Both the position numbers and the translations under genes were made by a program. From contig CATLVA010000129.1 of NCBI GenBank assembly GCA_950060715.1, positions 1-5,526 on the forward strand: a DNA stretch of 5,526 nucleotides. The letters are read 5' to 3'. Positions 1 through 4,926 of this stretch are shown here, one piece after another (within the stretch, counting starts at the first letter, position 1; each line of letters begins with the position of its first letter). The notes below the pieces were generated by a model that was given only the letters and a program-made list of their open reading frames with translations, ran no database searches and was not told where the DNA came from. This stretch comes from an uncultured Oligoflexia bacterium (GTDB lineage: Bacteria; Bdellovibrionota; Bacteriovoracia; Bacteriovoracales; Bacteriovoracaceae).

Positions 1-711
1 CTCGGCGATCGCTCGGTGAAGAACCAACGCCATATCAAACTCATGGATAAATTGAAAAACAGGATTGTAGTCCATCGGCCTTAAAGCGAATTGGCTCATT
101 AGGTAGCGTGATATTGTGTTAGAAATCTGACTCCCAATAATATTACAAGGTCTGAGTAGTACGGAATCCACTTCGTTCTGATATTTCCACATCCAATTGG
201 AACAAACCTGGTCCATCTCAACCACGTCTCTAAGTTCAGGGTATTTTATAGAAGCGCGCAGAGGTGCGTCTTCTTTTAGAAAAATCCCATTATCATCAAG
301 TGCTCCATACACATGGAAAGTTGAGAGGATAATGATTTTTTTCACATTAAAGCGGTAACACAAATCAAGGATTCTATTGGTTCCCATTACATTGAGTTCA
401 AGTCGTTTGGATAAATCTTTATAAACTTGAGAGCTTGAGATACGAGCTAAATGATAAACATAATCAAAGCGGTGATCTCGAAAAAGATTTTCAAAATTTC
501 CTCGTGAAAACCTTATTCTAAGAGAGGTAAGGTTAGGATGTTTGAAAACAGTTTGGGTTGAACGTGAGTCCACTCCAATCACTTTCCAAGTCGGATGTTC
601 TTTTAAGATGAGCTTTGCCAAGAGCTGAGCTAGACCACCTGTTATTCCTATAATTAGAACAGTTTTTACGGAATCTTGTTCATGAATTTGTTCACTGGCT
701 TTCTGATCCAC
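1..711 (-). CDS. NAD-dependent epimerase/dehydratase-like extended SDR protein (partial, 3' end outside window)
   Basis: The reverse strand reads 237 open codons from a GTG at 711-709 to the window edge. The start is supported by AAGGGA at 726-721, nine bases upstream, and by an in-frame stop a little further upstream with no ATG between. Residues 18-28 form a Rossmann beta-strand and glycine loop (VLIIGITGGLA, GxxGxxA). D48 after the second strand (VIGVDSR) suggests NAD rather than NADP. HLA at 87-89, NVMGTNRILDL at 107-117, STFHVYG at 130-136, RPCNIIG at 187-193 and FQFIHEFD at 219-226 are hallmarks of extended, GalE-like SDRs. The catalytic YxxxK is missing: the region reads Y157-PEL-R161 followed by RDVVEMD. 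The gene overlaps the end of the acyltransferase gene by 46 bp, so the two are co-transcribed and probably act together on an envelope lipid or glycolipid. The substrate is unknown. The fold is near certain; enzymatic activity is not. Confidence 0.88.
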   Translation of the reverse strand, partial: MDQKASEQIHEQDSVKTVLIIGITGGLAQLLAKLILKEHPTWKVIGVDSRSTQTVFKHPNLTSLRIRFSRGNFENLFRDHRFDYVYHLARISSSQVYKDLSKRLELNVMGTNRILDLCYRFNVKKIIILSTFHVYGALDDNGIFLKEDAPLRASIKYPELRDVVEMDQVCSNWMWKYQNEVDSVLLRPCNIIGSQISNTISRYLMSQFALRPMDYNPVFQFIHEFDMALVLHRAIAE

Positions 712-1529
712 TCGAAAAATTCCCTTCTCGCTTGTAATCCAACATGGATATTATGTTTAATTTGTTTTTCTATCTCGAAAACATAAGGACGTATATCCTT
801 ATCAGGTGCTTCTGGTGATAAGTCCTTTGGAACATCAATTGGCTTTCCAATATAAATATCAATTGGCGATGGAAGCGGTATTAAATTTGCTGGCAGAGGT
901 AGGGAAGGAAAACCAAATTTCTTTCCAATTCCTCCCGCTTGAACGACAAAAGGAAACATTTCCTCAGCGCCAACAACACTAATAGGTAGAATTTGTGTTT
1001 GTGCTTGCAGGGCTATTCTGTAAAAGCCATGAGAAAATTTCTGAAGCTTGTAGAAGTCTTTCGTACTTTTGTTAATACCTCTCACTCCCTCTGGAAAAAC
1101 AAGAATCGATTCGCCCTTATTTAAAAGCCATTTACAATTATCCCTATCACCTAGAATAGAACCTGCCTGGGCAGAGAGGTCGCCAATAAATGGTAAGCCT
1201 GCCATGAATCTCTCGATCATCGAGTGAAGTACTCTTGGTTTTTCAAGCTCAGTTGCAAAAGCCGTTGTAATTAACATGCCGTCGATCGGAAGTTGGCCAG
1301 TGTGATTCGAAACCACCATATAAGGGACGTCCTGAACATTTTCCAGTCCAAAGACTCTTACTCTAAAATACTTCTTGTATAGAGGATAGACCAGATCAAG
1401 AGCTCCTCTTACTGTTTTTAAATTAAAGCCCCAAGGATCGCGGTAATCTTGGTAACGCAATTCAAGTTCTTTAAACTTTTTGTTTTTTAATATTCTTTCG
1501 TCTTTAGACAAAGTGAAACGCTCAAGCAT
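666..1529 (-). CDS. Lysophospholipid acyltransferase family protein (PlsC/LPLAT-like), 287 aa
   Basis: This is a membrane-associated glycerolipid acyltransferase, expected to transfer an acyl chain from acyl-CoA or acyl-ACP to a lysophospholipid or related acceptor. Motif I is NHTGQLPID (H76, D83), where the His-Asp spacing is six residues rather than the classic four. Motif III is FPEGVRG at 145-151 (FPEGTRS-like) and motif IV is LPISVVG at 181-187. GSILGDRDN at 123-131 sits where motif II is expected. There is no long hydrophobic N-terminal anchor, so peripheral membrane attachment is likely. ATG at 1529 is preceded by GAGAGGAA about seven bases upstream, which fixes the start. The downstream SDR gene starts inside its last 46 bases, with its ribosome binding site also within this gene. 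The order and pairing recall Rv0502/galE2 (Rv0501) in Mycobacterium tuberculosis. The exact acceptor cannot be read from sequence, so I give no gene symbol. Confidence 0.9.
   Translation of the reverse strand: MLERFTLSKDERILKNKKFKELELRYQDYRDPWGFNLKTVRGALDLVYPLYKKYFRVRVFGLENVQDVPYMVVSNHTGQLPIDGMLITTAFATELEKPRVLHSMIERFMAGLPFIGDLSAQAGSILGDRDNCKWLLNKGESILVFPEGVRGINKSTKDFYKLQKFSHGFYRIALQAQTQILPISVVGAEEMFPFVVQAGGIGKKFGFPSLPLPANLIPLPSPIDIYIGKPIDVPKDLSPEAPDKDIRPYVFEIEKQIKHNIHVGLQARREFFEWIRKPVNKFMNKIP
721..726 (-). promoter_or_regulatory. Ribosome binding site for the GTG-started SDR gene
   Basis: On the minus strand AAGGGA lies nine bases before the GTG at 711-709 and inside the coding region of the upstream acyltransferase. 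No ATG is available in this frame before the Rossmann strand, so this site decides the start and implies that the SDR is translated from the same mRNA as the acyltransferase. Confidence 0.6.
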
Positions 1530-1601
1530 TAAATAATTCCTCTCATTTATTTATAATCGATTTCTGATTATACTTATAGCAGGAAAATAATGAGGTAAGT
1601 T
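1530..1601. promoter_or_regulatory. Divergent promoter region with overlapping opposed -10 elements
   Basis: These 72 bp separate the two divergent transcription units. The minus strand reads TATAAT at 1572-1567, which would start transcription near 1560 and give a leader of about 30 nt to the acyltransferase ATG. The plus strand reads TATACT at 1569-1574, giving a start near 1581 and a leader of about 21 nt to the ATG at 1602. A second plus-strand TATAAT lies at 1552-1557. No convincing -35 is visible for any of them, so these are candidates only. Both flanking genes have good ribosome binding sites: GAGAGGAA before 1529 on the minus strand and GAGG at 1592-1595 on the plus strand. Confidence 0.45.
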
Positions 1602-1895
1602 ATGGAAGATAGTAACTGGAAATACAAGTTTAATGATTTGCTCAATACCTGTCAGAGTGAGTTTAAAAAAACCACTAAGATTGGAATGAAGATGTTTTCT
1701 GCCTCTCAATCAAATACTCAACTGCATGAAACATATGAAGCACTTGGTATGTGGTTAAGAGATGCAATTGAGAAAGATAAATTGAAAATTGAAGATCAAG
1801 AAGTTCTTGGATTAATTGAAAAAATAAAAGAACTTGAAACTGCAATGGAGAACTTTGAAAAAGAAGTTCAAGAAATAAAGAAAACGAATTCTTAA
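1602..1895 (+). CDS. Hypothetical small coiled-coil protein, 97 aa
   Basis: I do not recognise a named family. The protein has no signal peptide or membrane segment and should be cytoplasmic. Residues 1-55 are mixed, with a segment TTKIGMKMFSAS (24-35) followed by LHETYEALGMWLRDAI (41-56). Residues 57-94 are highly charged and rich in Lys and Glu with regular Leu/Ile spacing (LGLIEKIKELETAMENFEKE), which predicts a helical coiled coil. The ATG is preceded by GAGG with a six-base spacer. The stop codon TAA shares its last base with the ATG of the next gene (TAATG), so the two are translationally coupled. The coupling suggests a functional link with the envelope protein that follows, for example as a regulator or assembly partner, but nothing in the sequence shows which. 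The codon pattern and good start make it a real gene. Confidence 0.8.
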   Translation: MEDSNWKYKFNDLLNTCQSEFKKTTKIGMKMFSASQSNTQLHETYEALGMWLRDAIEKDKLKIEDQEVLGLIEKIKELETAMENFEKEVQEIKKTNS

Positions 1896-2896
1896 TGGCA
1901 TTTTTAAAAAGAATATTTACAACCTTTTCAGTGTTTATATTTGTCATTGGAACCTCAGCTGCTGCTGGGAAGTATAAATTTTCTAAAATGAACTACGTTG
2001 TTAAATCAGCGCAGGGTTTAGAAGAAGTCTATCAAGAGCTCTTAAAGGACAATACCAGCTCTAAGTTGAAAGACTATTTGATAAAAAAAACGAAACAGAT
2101 TAACCGAAAAATTAGTAACTGGGATGAGTTAAAAACTGGTCAGAAATTTAAGCTTCTTGTTGAGAGAAGTGCTGTTGACCGTAAAAAATATGCTGCCTAT
2201 AAGGCAAAACCCCTTGAAAAAAAGTCTAAGCTTGTTTTAAGAAAAAATCCTAACTTAAGTTTAGGCGTTTTTGTCGCGGCATCTGCTGGAACATTAAATC
2301 AAGCTAATACTAGTGACGATGAGATTACCTTCAGCCAGAACTCACCGCTGACATTAGGTTTTAATGCGTCCTTTCGTTTTAATGAAAAATTGTTTCTAAC
2401 TGCTTCGGCTTATGGTTCATATTTTTTGCCAGCAGAAAATAAATATTCGAATAAAGAGATTGGTATACCGCTGGAGCTTGGAGCCACGTCGCATTTGGGT
2501 TTAACCTTTGCACAAAATCAAAGCCTGTTTGCAGGAATTGATTTTGAGAGGTTATCTATATTTAACTCTGTCTCTGTTTCTGAAGGGAGTGAAGTTGTCA
2601 TAGATCAAATAAACTTGGCTTATTTAACTTTGGCTTATCAATATGATTTTATGTTAAAGCACGCCACTATAAGTACCAAACTATCTGGCTCCTATAGCAT
2701 GTTTTCTCAAATTGATTATACTAAGTCTGATTATGATGATGGGCAAAATTACTCTGCCTTTAAGGCGATGCTTAGTAGCTTTATCACGTTCGATTCTCCT
2801 TGGTACACAATGCTATTTTTTAAATACCATGCCATTACAGATGAAACTGTTATAAGTTTTACTCGCTATGGTGCAGGGGTTGGATATCGATTTTAA
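1895..2896 (+). CDS. Exported protein with LysM-like domain and C-terminal outer-membrane beta-barrel, 333 aa
   Basis: Residues 1-24 are a Sec signal peptide: Lys5-Arg6, a hydrophobic core FSVFIFVIG, and a likely cleavage near SAAA-G. Residues 34-88 resemble a stretched LysM module: it begins YVVKSAQGLEEVYQELL and ends NWDELKTGQKFKLLV, matching the LysM pattern of Y-x-V, a middle Asn, then L-x-x-G-Q-x-[FL]. LysM domains bind peptidoglycan glycan chains. A Lys-rich linker (92-117) follows. Residues 118-333 alternate polar and hydrophobic residues with many aromatics and end GVGYRF, with Phe at the last position and Tyr at -3, the usual recognition signal of the BAM machinery. About 215 residues would suit a barrel of roughly 8-10 strands. 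The protein may therefore tether the outer membrane to the wall. The start overlaps the preceding stop (TAATG) and lacks a strong ribosome binding site, so translation probably depends on coupling. The specific function is unknown. Confidence 0.82.
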   Translation: MAFLKRIFTTFSVFIFVIGTSAAAGKYKFSKMNYVVKSAQGLEEVYQELLKDNTSSKLKDYLIKKTKQINRKISNWDELKTGQKFKLLVERSAVDRKKYAAYKAKPLEKKSKLVLRKNPNLSLGVFVAASAGTLNQANTSDDEITFSQNSPLTLGFNASFRFNEKLFLTASAYGSYFLPAENKYSNKEIGIPLELGATSHLGLTFAQNQSLFAGIDFERLSIFNSVSVSEGSEVVIDQINLAYLTLAYQYDFMLKHATISTKLSGSYSMFSQIDYTKSDYDDGQNYSAFKAMLSSFITFDSPWYTMLFFKYHAITDETVISFTRYGAGVGYRF

Positions 2897-2945
2897 GGCA
2901 GTTGTCTTTGACGTTGCTTTGACTGCCAGAGGACTTTGGCAGTTT
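2897..2945 (+). repeat. Competing hairpins GGCAGT / ACTGCC / GGCAGT; possible weak terminator
   Basis: Immediately after the OMP stop codon, GGCAGT (2897-2902) can pair with ACTGCC (2922-2927). The latter can pair instead with a second GGCAGT (2938-2943), extended to a 7-bp stem ACTGCCA/TGGCAGT with an 8-base loop. The second stem is followed only by TTT, so it would be a poor intrinsic terminator. It may act as a transcript 3'-end structure or as an attenuator-like switch. Confidence 0.45.
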
Positions 2946-2980
2946 CATGTTAAGACTATATGTAGAAATTTAATAGGTCG

Positions 2981-3015
2981 CTGAATTCAAGGGGTTATAG
3001 AACCTTTTGAATCAG
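2981..3015. repeat. 15-bp imperfect inverted repeat upstream of the lipoprotein gene
   Basis: CTGAATTCAAGGGGTT (2981-2996) and AACCTTTTGAATCAG (3001-3015) pair across a four-base ATAG spacer. Fifteen pairs form, with one bulged A and two G-T wobbles in RNA. Neither strand has a T-tract after it, so it is not a typical terminator. The right arm contains the candidate -35 TTGAAT (3007-3012), which fits an operator for a dimeric regulator better than an RNA terminator. No regulator can be named. Confidence 0.6.
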
Positions 3016-3035
3016 TTGCACCTTGCCGATACAAT
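3007..3035 (+). promoter_or_regulatory. Sigma70-type promoter for the delta-60 lipoprotein gene
   Basis: TTGAAT (3007-3012) is separated by 17 bases from TACAAT (3030-3035). The -10 matches the consensus at five of six positions and the -35 at four of six. Transcription would start near 3042, at or beside the first possible start codon. The -35 lies in the right arm of the inverted repeat. Confidence 0.5.
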
Positions 3036-3041
3036 ATAGGT

Positions 3042-4091
3042 ATGGAGAATAAGTTGAAGCTCATATTACTGTTCCTTTTCTTAGTTAGTTGTAATAGTTC
3101 AGAAATTACTGTTCAAAATCAGAGAAATAATTCTTCTGATGATCCAAGTAACGGTACCGAAGTAGAAGAAGAAGCTGGGTTTGAGGCTAAGCTCGATACT
3201 AGTTTTGCGACTAACGGTATTGGAATTCATGGCTCAGCAGGAAAAGCCAAGAATATCGCTTATTCAAGTGTTGTAGATTCAGATGGAAATACCTACGCTG
3301 TTGGATTTACCACTCCTACTGGTGGAAGTGTCGTAAGAACTCTAGCCGTTTGGAAATTTGATTCAAACGGGGCCATTGATACGATTTTTGGAAACTCTGG
3401 AATATATGAATACGTTGGGGACTCCAGTACGGAAGATAGCGAAGGCTACGATATTGCGTTTGATGCCGACGGAAAGCTCGTAGTGGTTGGCTACACTGAA
3501 AGTGGTGGTAAAGCCCGAGCACTGGCCATGAGACTTTCAAGGTCAGGTGTCTTAGATACAAGTTTTGGTTCTAGTGGGTATTATATTTTTTCTCATATCA
3601 ACGCAGGTGCAAGTGAGGGAGAGCGAGCTCGTTGTATCCAAATAGATAGCTCCGGTTCAATCTATCTTGCAGGTCAGGGTTATTTTAGTAACGATAAAAG
3701 TCTAAAAATTTGGAAATTGGATAGTAGTGGTTCACTTGATACTGATTTCGGCACCAGCGGGGTTTGGGAGCATCATGGTCTTGGTGGTGGAGGCGGAGCA
3801 GATAAGATTTTTGCCTGTAAGCTACATGGTTCACGCTTGATAATCGGTGGCCAAACTTGGGGAGGGTCCTCTCACAAAGTGTTTATAGGTAAGGTTGATC
3901 TCAATGGAAATACCGATACGAGTTTTGGAGATGCAAGTGGATTTATCGTTGAAGACGATATTGCAGGTGGATTAAACCGACCCGATTATTTAGACCACCT
4001 GGAAATAAGAGCAGACGGCCAGATCTTAGTGAGCGGACGTTCTCATAATGGTACGGACTATGATGCCTATATCTATAACTATCGATTTTAA
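3042..4091 (+). CDS. Delta-60-repeat lipoprotein, N-terminal part (349 aa, truncated by frameshift)
   Basis: This is a surface or periplasmic lipoprotein made of delta-60 repeats; the molecular role of such proteins is mostly unknown. The N-terminus KLKLILLFLFLVSC carries a lipobox (LVSC, C17), followed by a low-complexity Asn/Ser/Glu linker to about residue 47. Five repeat signatures follow: LDTSFATNG (51), IDTIFGNSG (112), LDTSFGSSG (171), LDTDFGTSG (232) and TDTSFGDASG (291), spaced 59-61 residues. Each is followed by a D-x-x-G-x-hydrophobic-x-x-x-G strand pair (for example DADGKLVVVG), as in beta-propeller blades. ATG 3042 has almost no ribosome binding site. TTG 3054, in frame, follows GGAG at six bases and would give MKLILLFLFLVSC; either start is possible. 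The reading frame ends abruptly at TAA 4089-4091, just where the sixth repeat should begin, and the family pattern resumes in the next frame. The gene is therefore probably broken or recoded. Confidence 0.85.
   Translation: MENKLKLILLFLFLVSCNSSEITVQNQRNNSSDDPSNGTEVEEEAGFEAKLDTSFATNGIGIHGSAGKAKNIAYSSVVDSDGNTYAVGFTTPTGGSVVRTLAVWKFDSNGAIDTIFGNSGIYEYVGDSSTEDSEGYDIAFDADGKLVVVGYTESGGKARALAMRLSRSGVLDTSFGSSGYYIFSHINAGASEGERARCIQIDSSGSIYLAGQGYFSNDKSLKIWKLDSSGSLDTDFGTSGVWEHHGLGGGGGADKIFACKLHGSRLIIGGQTWGGSSHKVFIGKVDLNGNTDTSFGDASGFIVEDDIAGGLNRPDYLDHLEIRADGQILVSGRSHNGTDYDAYIYNYRF
3044..3056 (+). promoter_or_regulatory. Ribosome binding site GGAG and alternative TTG start of the lipoprotein gene
   Basis: GGAG at 3044-3047 lies six bases before an in-frame TTG at 3054-3056. 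Together with a predicted transcription start near 3042, this would make the TTG the start, with a leader of about 12 nt. Against it, the lipoprotein signal would have only 12 residues before the Cys, compared with 16 from ATG 3042. Confidence 0.4.
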
Positions 4092-4413
4092 TGGAAATAG
4101 ATCTAGTGAAAAAACGATGATTTTTAATGATCTAAAGGGTAATCCTGGAAATGATATAATCCTAACTTCTTATTATGATTCTGAATCTGAGACTCTTCTG
4201 GTGGGTGGCTACACCATGGGTGATAATACAGTTCAAATTGGATATGTGGGTAAAATTAACACCGACGATGAGACGCTTGAAATTATTACTGAGTACGAAG
4301 ACGTGGGTTCAAATACCATAAGACATTTCAGCTCTCAGGATCAAAAAGTCTTTGTGATCGGAACAGAGACTAATGCTACCACTCAAGGCATTATTATTAG
4401 CCGCTTTAAGTAG
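4048..4413 (+). CDS. Delta-60-repeat lipoprotein, C-terminal fragment in the +1 frame
   Basis: This frame continues the preceding lipoprotein. True homology should begin at about 4086-4092, where skipping one T of TTTT converts RF-stop into RFNGNRSSEK. The ATG at 4048 lies in the out-of-frame part, has no clear ribosome binding site, and gives no signal peptide, so independent expression is unlikely. The fragment holds the sixth repeat, with ETLLVGGYTMGDNTVQIGYV then GKINTDDETLEII, and the seventh, KVFVIGTETNATTQGIIISRFK, which ends at the same strand position (compare LAVWKFDSNG in repeat one) as the earlier units. The joined product would be 456 aa and contain exactly seven repeats. It is best treated as the 3' part of a frameshifted gene, unless resequencing removes the extra base. 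Confidence 0.6.
   Translation: MVRTMMPISITIDFNGNRSSEKTMIFNDLKGNPGNDIILTSYYDSESETLLVGGYTMGDNTVQIGYVGKINTDDETLEIITEYEDVGSNTIRHFSSQDQKVFVIGTETNATTQGIIISRFK
4083..4091 (+). other. Frameshift site in the delta-60 lipoprotein gene (CGA TTT TAA)
   Basis: The four-T run at 4086-4089 joins the two frames. Removing one T gives CGA TTT AAT GGA (R-F-N-G-N), which matches the repeat consensus (compare DLNGN at 286-290). There is no Shine-Dalgarno-like stimulator just upstream as in prfB, and the stop UAAU is an efficient one. A one-base insertion or sequencing error is therefore more likely than programmed +1 frameshifting. Confidence 0.65.
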
Positions 4414-4422
4414 AAAGCGTGT

Positions 4423-4450
4423 AGTCTTTACAAAACCTTAAGACTTCTTT
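4423..4450 (+). terminator. Weak hairpin after the lipoprotein gene
   Basis: AGTCTT (4423-4428) pairs with AAGACT (4440-4445) across an 11-base loop, followed by TCTTT. The stem is only six pairs and AT-rich, so intrinsic termination here would be inefficient. No better terminator is visible between the two genes. Confidence 0.25.
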
Positions 4451-4467
4451 GCATCGCGTTCTAATAT
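4438..4467 (+). promoter_or_regulatory. Candidate promoter for the four-cysteine exported protein
   Basis: TTAAGA (4438-4443) and TAATAT (4462-4467) are separated by 18 bases. Transcription would start near 4474 and give a leader of about 39 nt. Both elements are imperfect, so this is a candidate only. Confidence 0.3.
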
Positions 4468-4512
4468 GCGTTAAAACCTCCCTCGAACTTATTAAAATTG
4501 GGGACTTTTAAT

Positions 4513-4926
4513 ATGAAAAACATTTTGCTTCTGGCGGTACTTACTTTATCAACTCTTGCGAATGCAGGAATTATTAAGGAAAAATTTCCAACAGTTCCGG
4601 TGACTGATGCGCTAGGAACCAAAAAGGTATCTGTCAAAAACTTCTGTATCACTGAAGATGGATCAACTTTGATTGGGGTTATCGGATACTGTCGTAAAGC
4701 TTCTAACCCAAGTAGAGGTTACAAAAAGTGTACTTCTAGGGCCAAAGTTTCTCGAATCGAAATTGAAAACCACTTTACATATACTGTACGTGGACCGAGG
4801 GACAGAGTTACTGAATACTCTTACAGTATTGATCCTGTAGTTGAAGTTAAAGTTATTGACTGGGACGCTAGAGGTAGTGAGGAGCTTTTATATACTTACG
4901 ATTACGCTCTTCCAATCTGTGATTAA
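4513..4926 (+). CDS. Hypothetical exported four-cysteine protein, 137 aa
   Basis: I do not recognise a family. From ATG 4513 the protein begins MKNILLLAVLTLSTLANA, a clean Sec signal peptide with a cleavage site after ANA (residue 18). The ATG has GGGGA eight bases upstream. A TTG at 4498 in the same frame would add five residues before the signal and overlap that site, so I reject it. The mature part of about 119 residues has four cysteines (C45, C60, C73 and C136, the last but one residue). This number would allow two disulfides in the periplasm. It looks beta-rich, with alternating segments such as VVEVKVIDW and RVTEYSYSI. There are no lipobox or transmembrane segments. The stop codon overlaps the stop of the convergent engB gene. 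The function is unknown. Confidence 0.8.
   Translation: MKNILLLAVLTLSTLANAGIIKEKFPTVPVTDALGTKKVSVKNFCITEDGSTLIGVIGYCRKASNPSRGYKKCTSRAKVSRIEIENHFTYTVRGPRDRVTEYSYSIDPVVEVKVIDWDARGSEELLYTYDYALPICD

Noticed and set aside
1675..1947. 90-aa open frame on the minus strand
   Set aside because: It lies antisense to the coiled-coil gene and crosses the coupled junction, with a low-complexity Leu/Phe/Gln sequence that reflects the AAG/GAA-rich opposite strand.
2981..3015. Inverted repeat as a Rho-independent terminator
   Set aside because: Neither side has a T-run, and the right arm overlaps a good -35.
3316..3561. 81-aa open frame on the minus strand
   Set aside because: It is fully antisense to the delta-60 repeats, with no signal, domain or ribosome binding site.
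4083..4091. Programmed +1 frameshifting like prfB
   Set aside because: A slippery U-UUU is present, but there is no upstream Shine-Dalgarno-like stimulator, and UAA followed by U is an efficient stop. A simple indel is more likely.
4498..4500. TTG as start of the four-cysteine protein
   Set aside because: It adds MGTFN before a complete signal peptide and overlaps the GGGGA ribosome binding site of ATG 4513.
4476..4504. CCTCCC in the leader pairing with the GGGGA ribosome binding site (a translational switch)
   Set aside because: Only about four pairs can form, with a G-T pair and no extension into the flanks.
4461..4652. 63-aa open frame on the minus strand
   Set aside because: It is antisense to the promoter and signal peptide region of the four-cysteine protein, and no coding features are seen.
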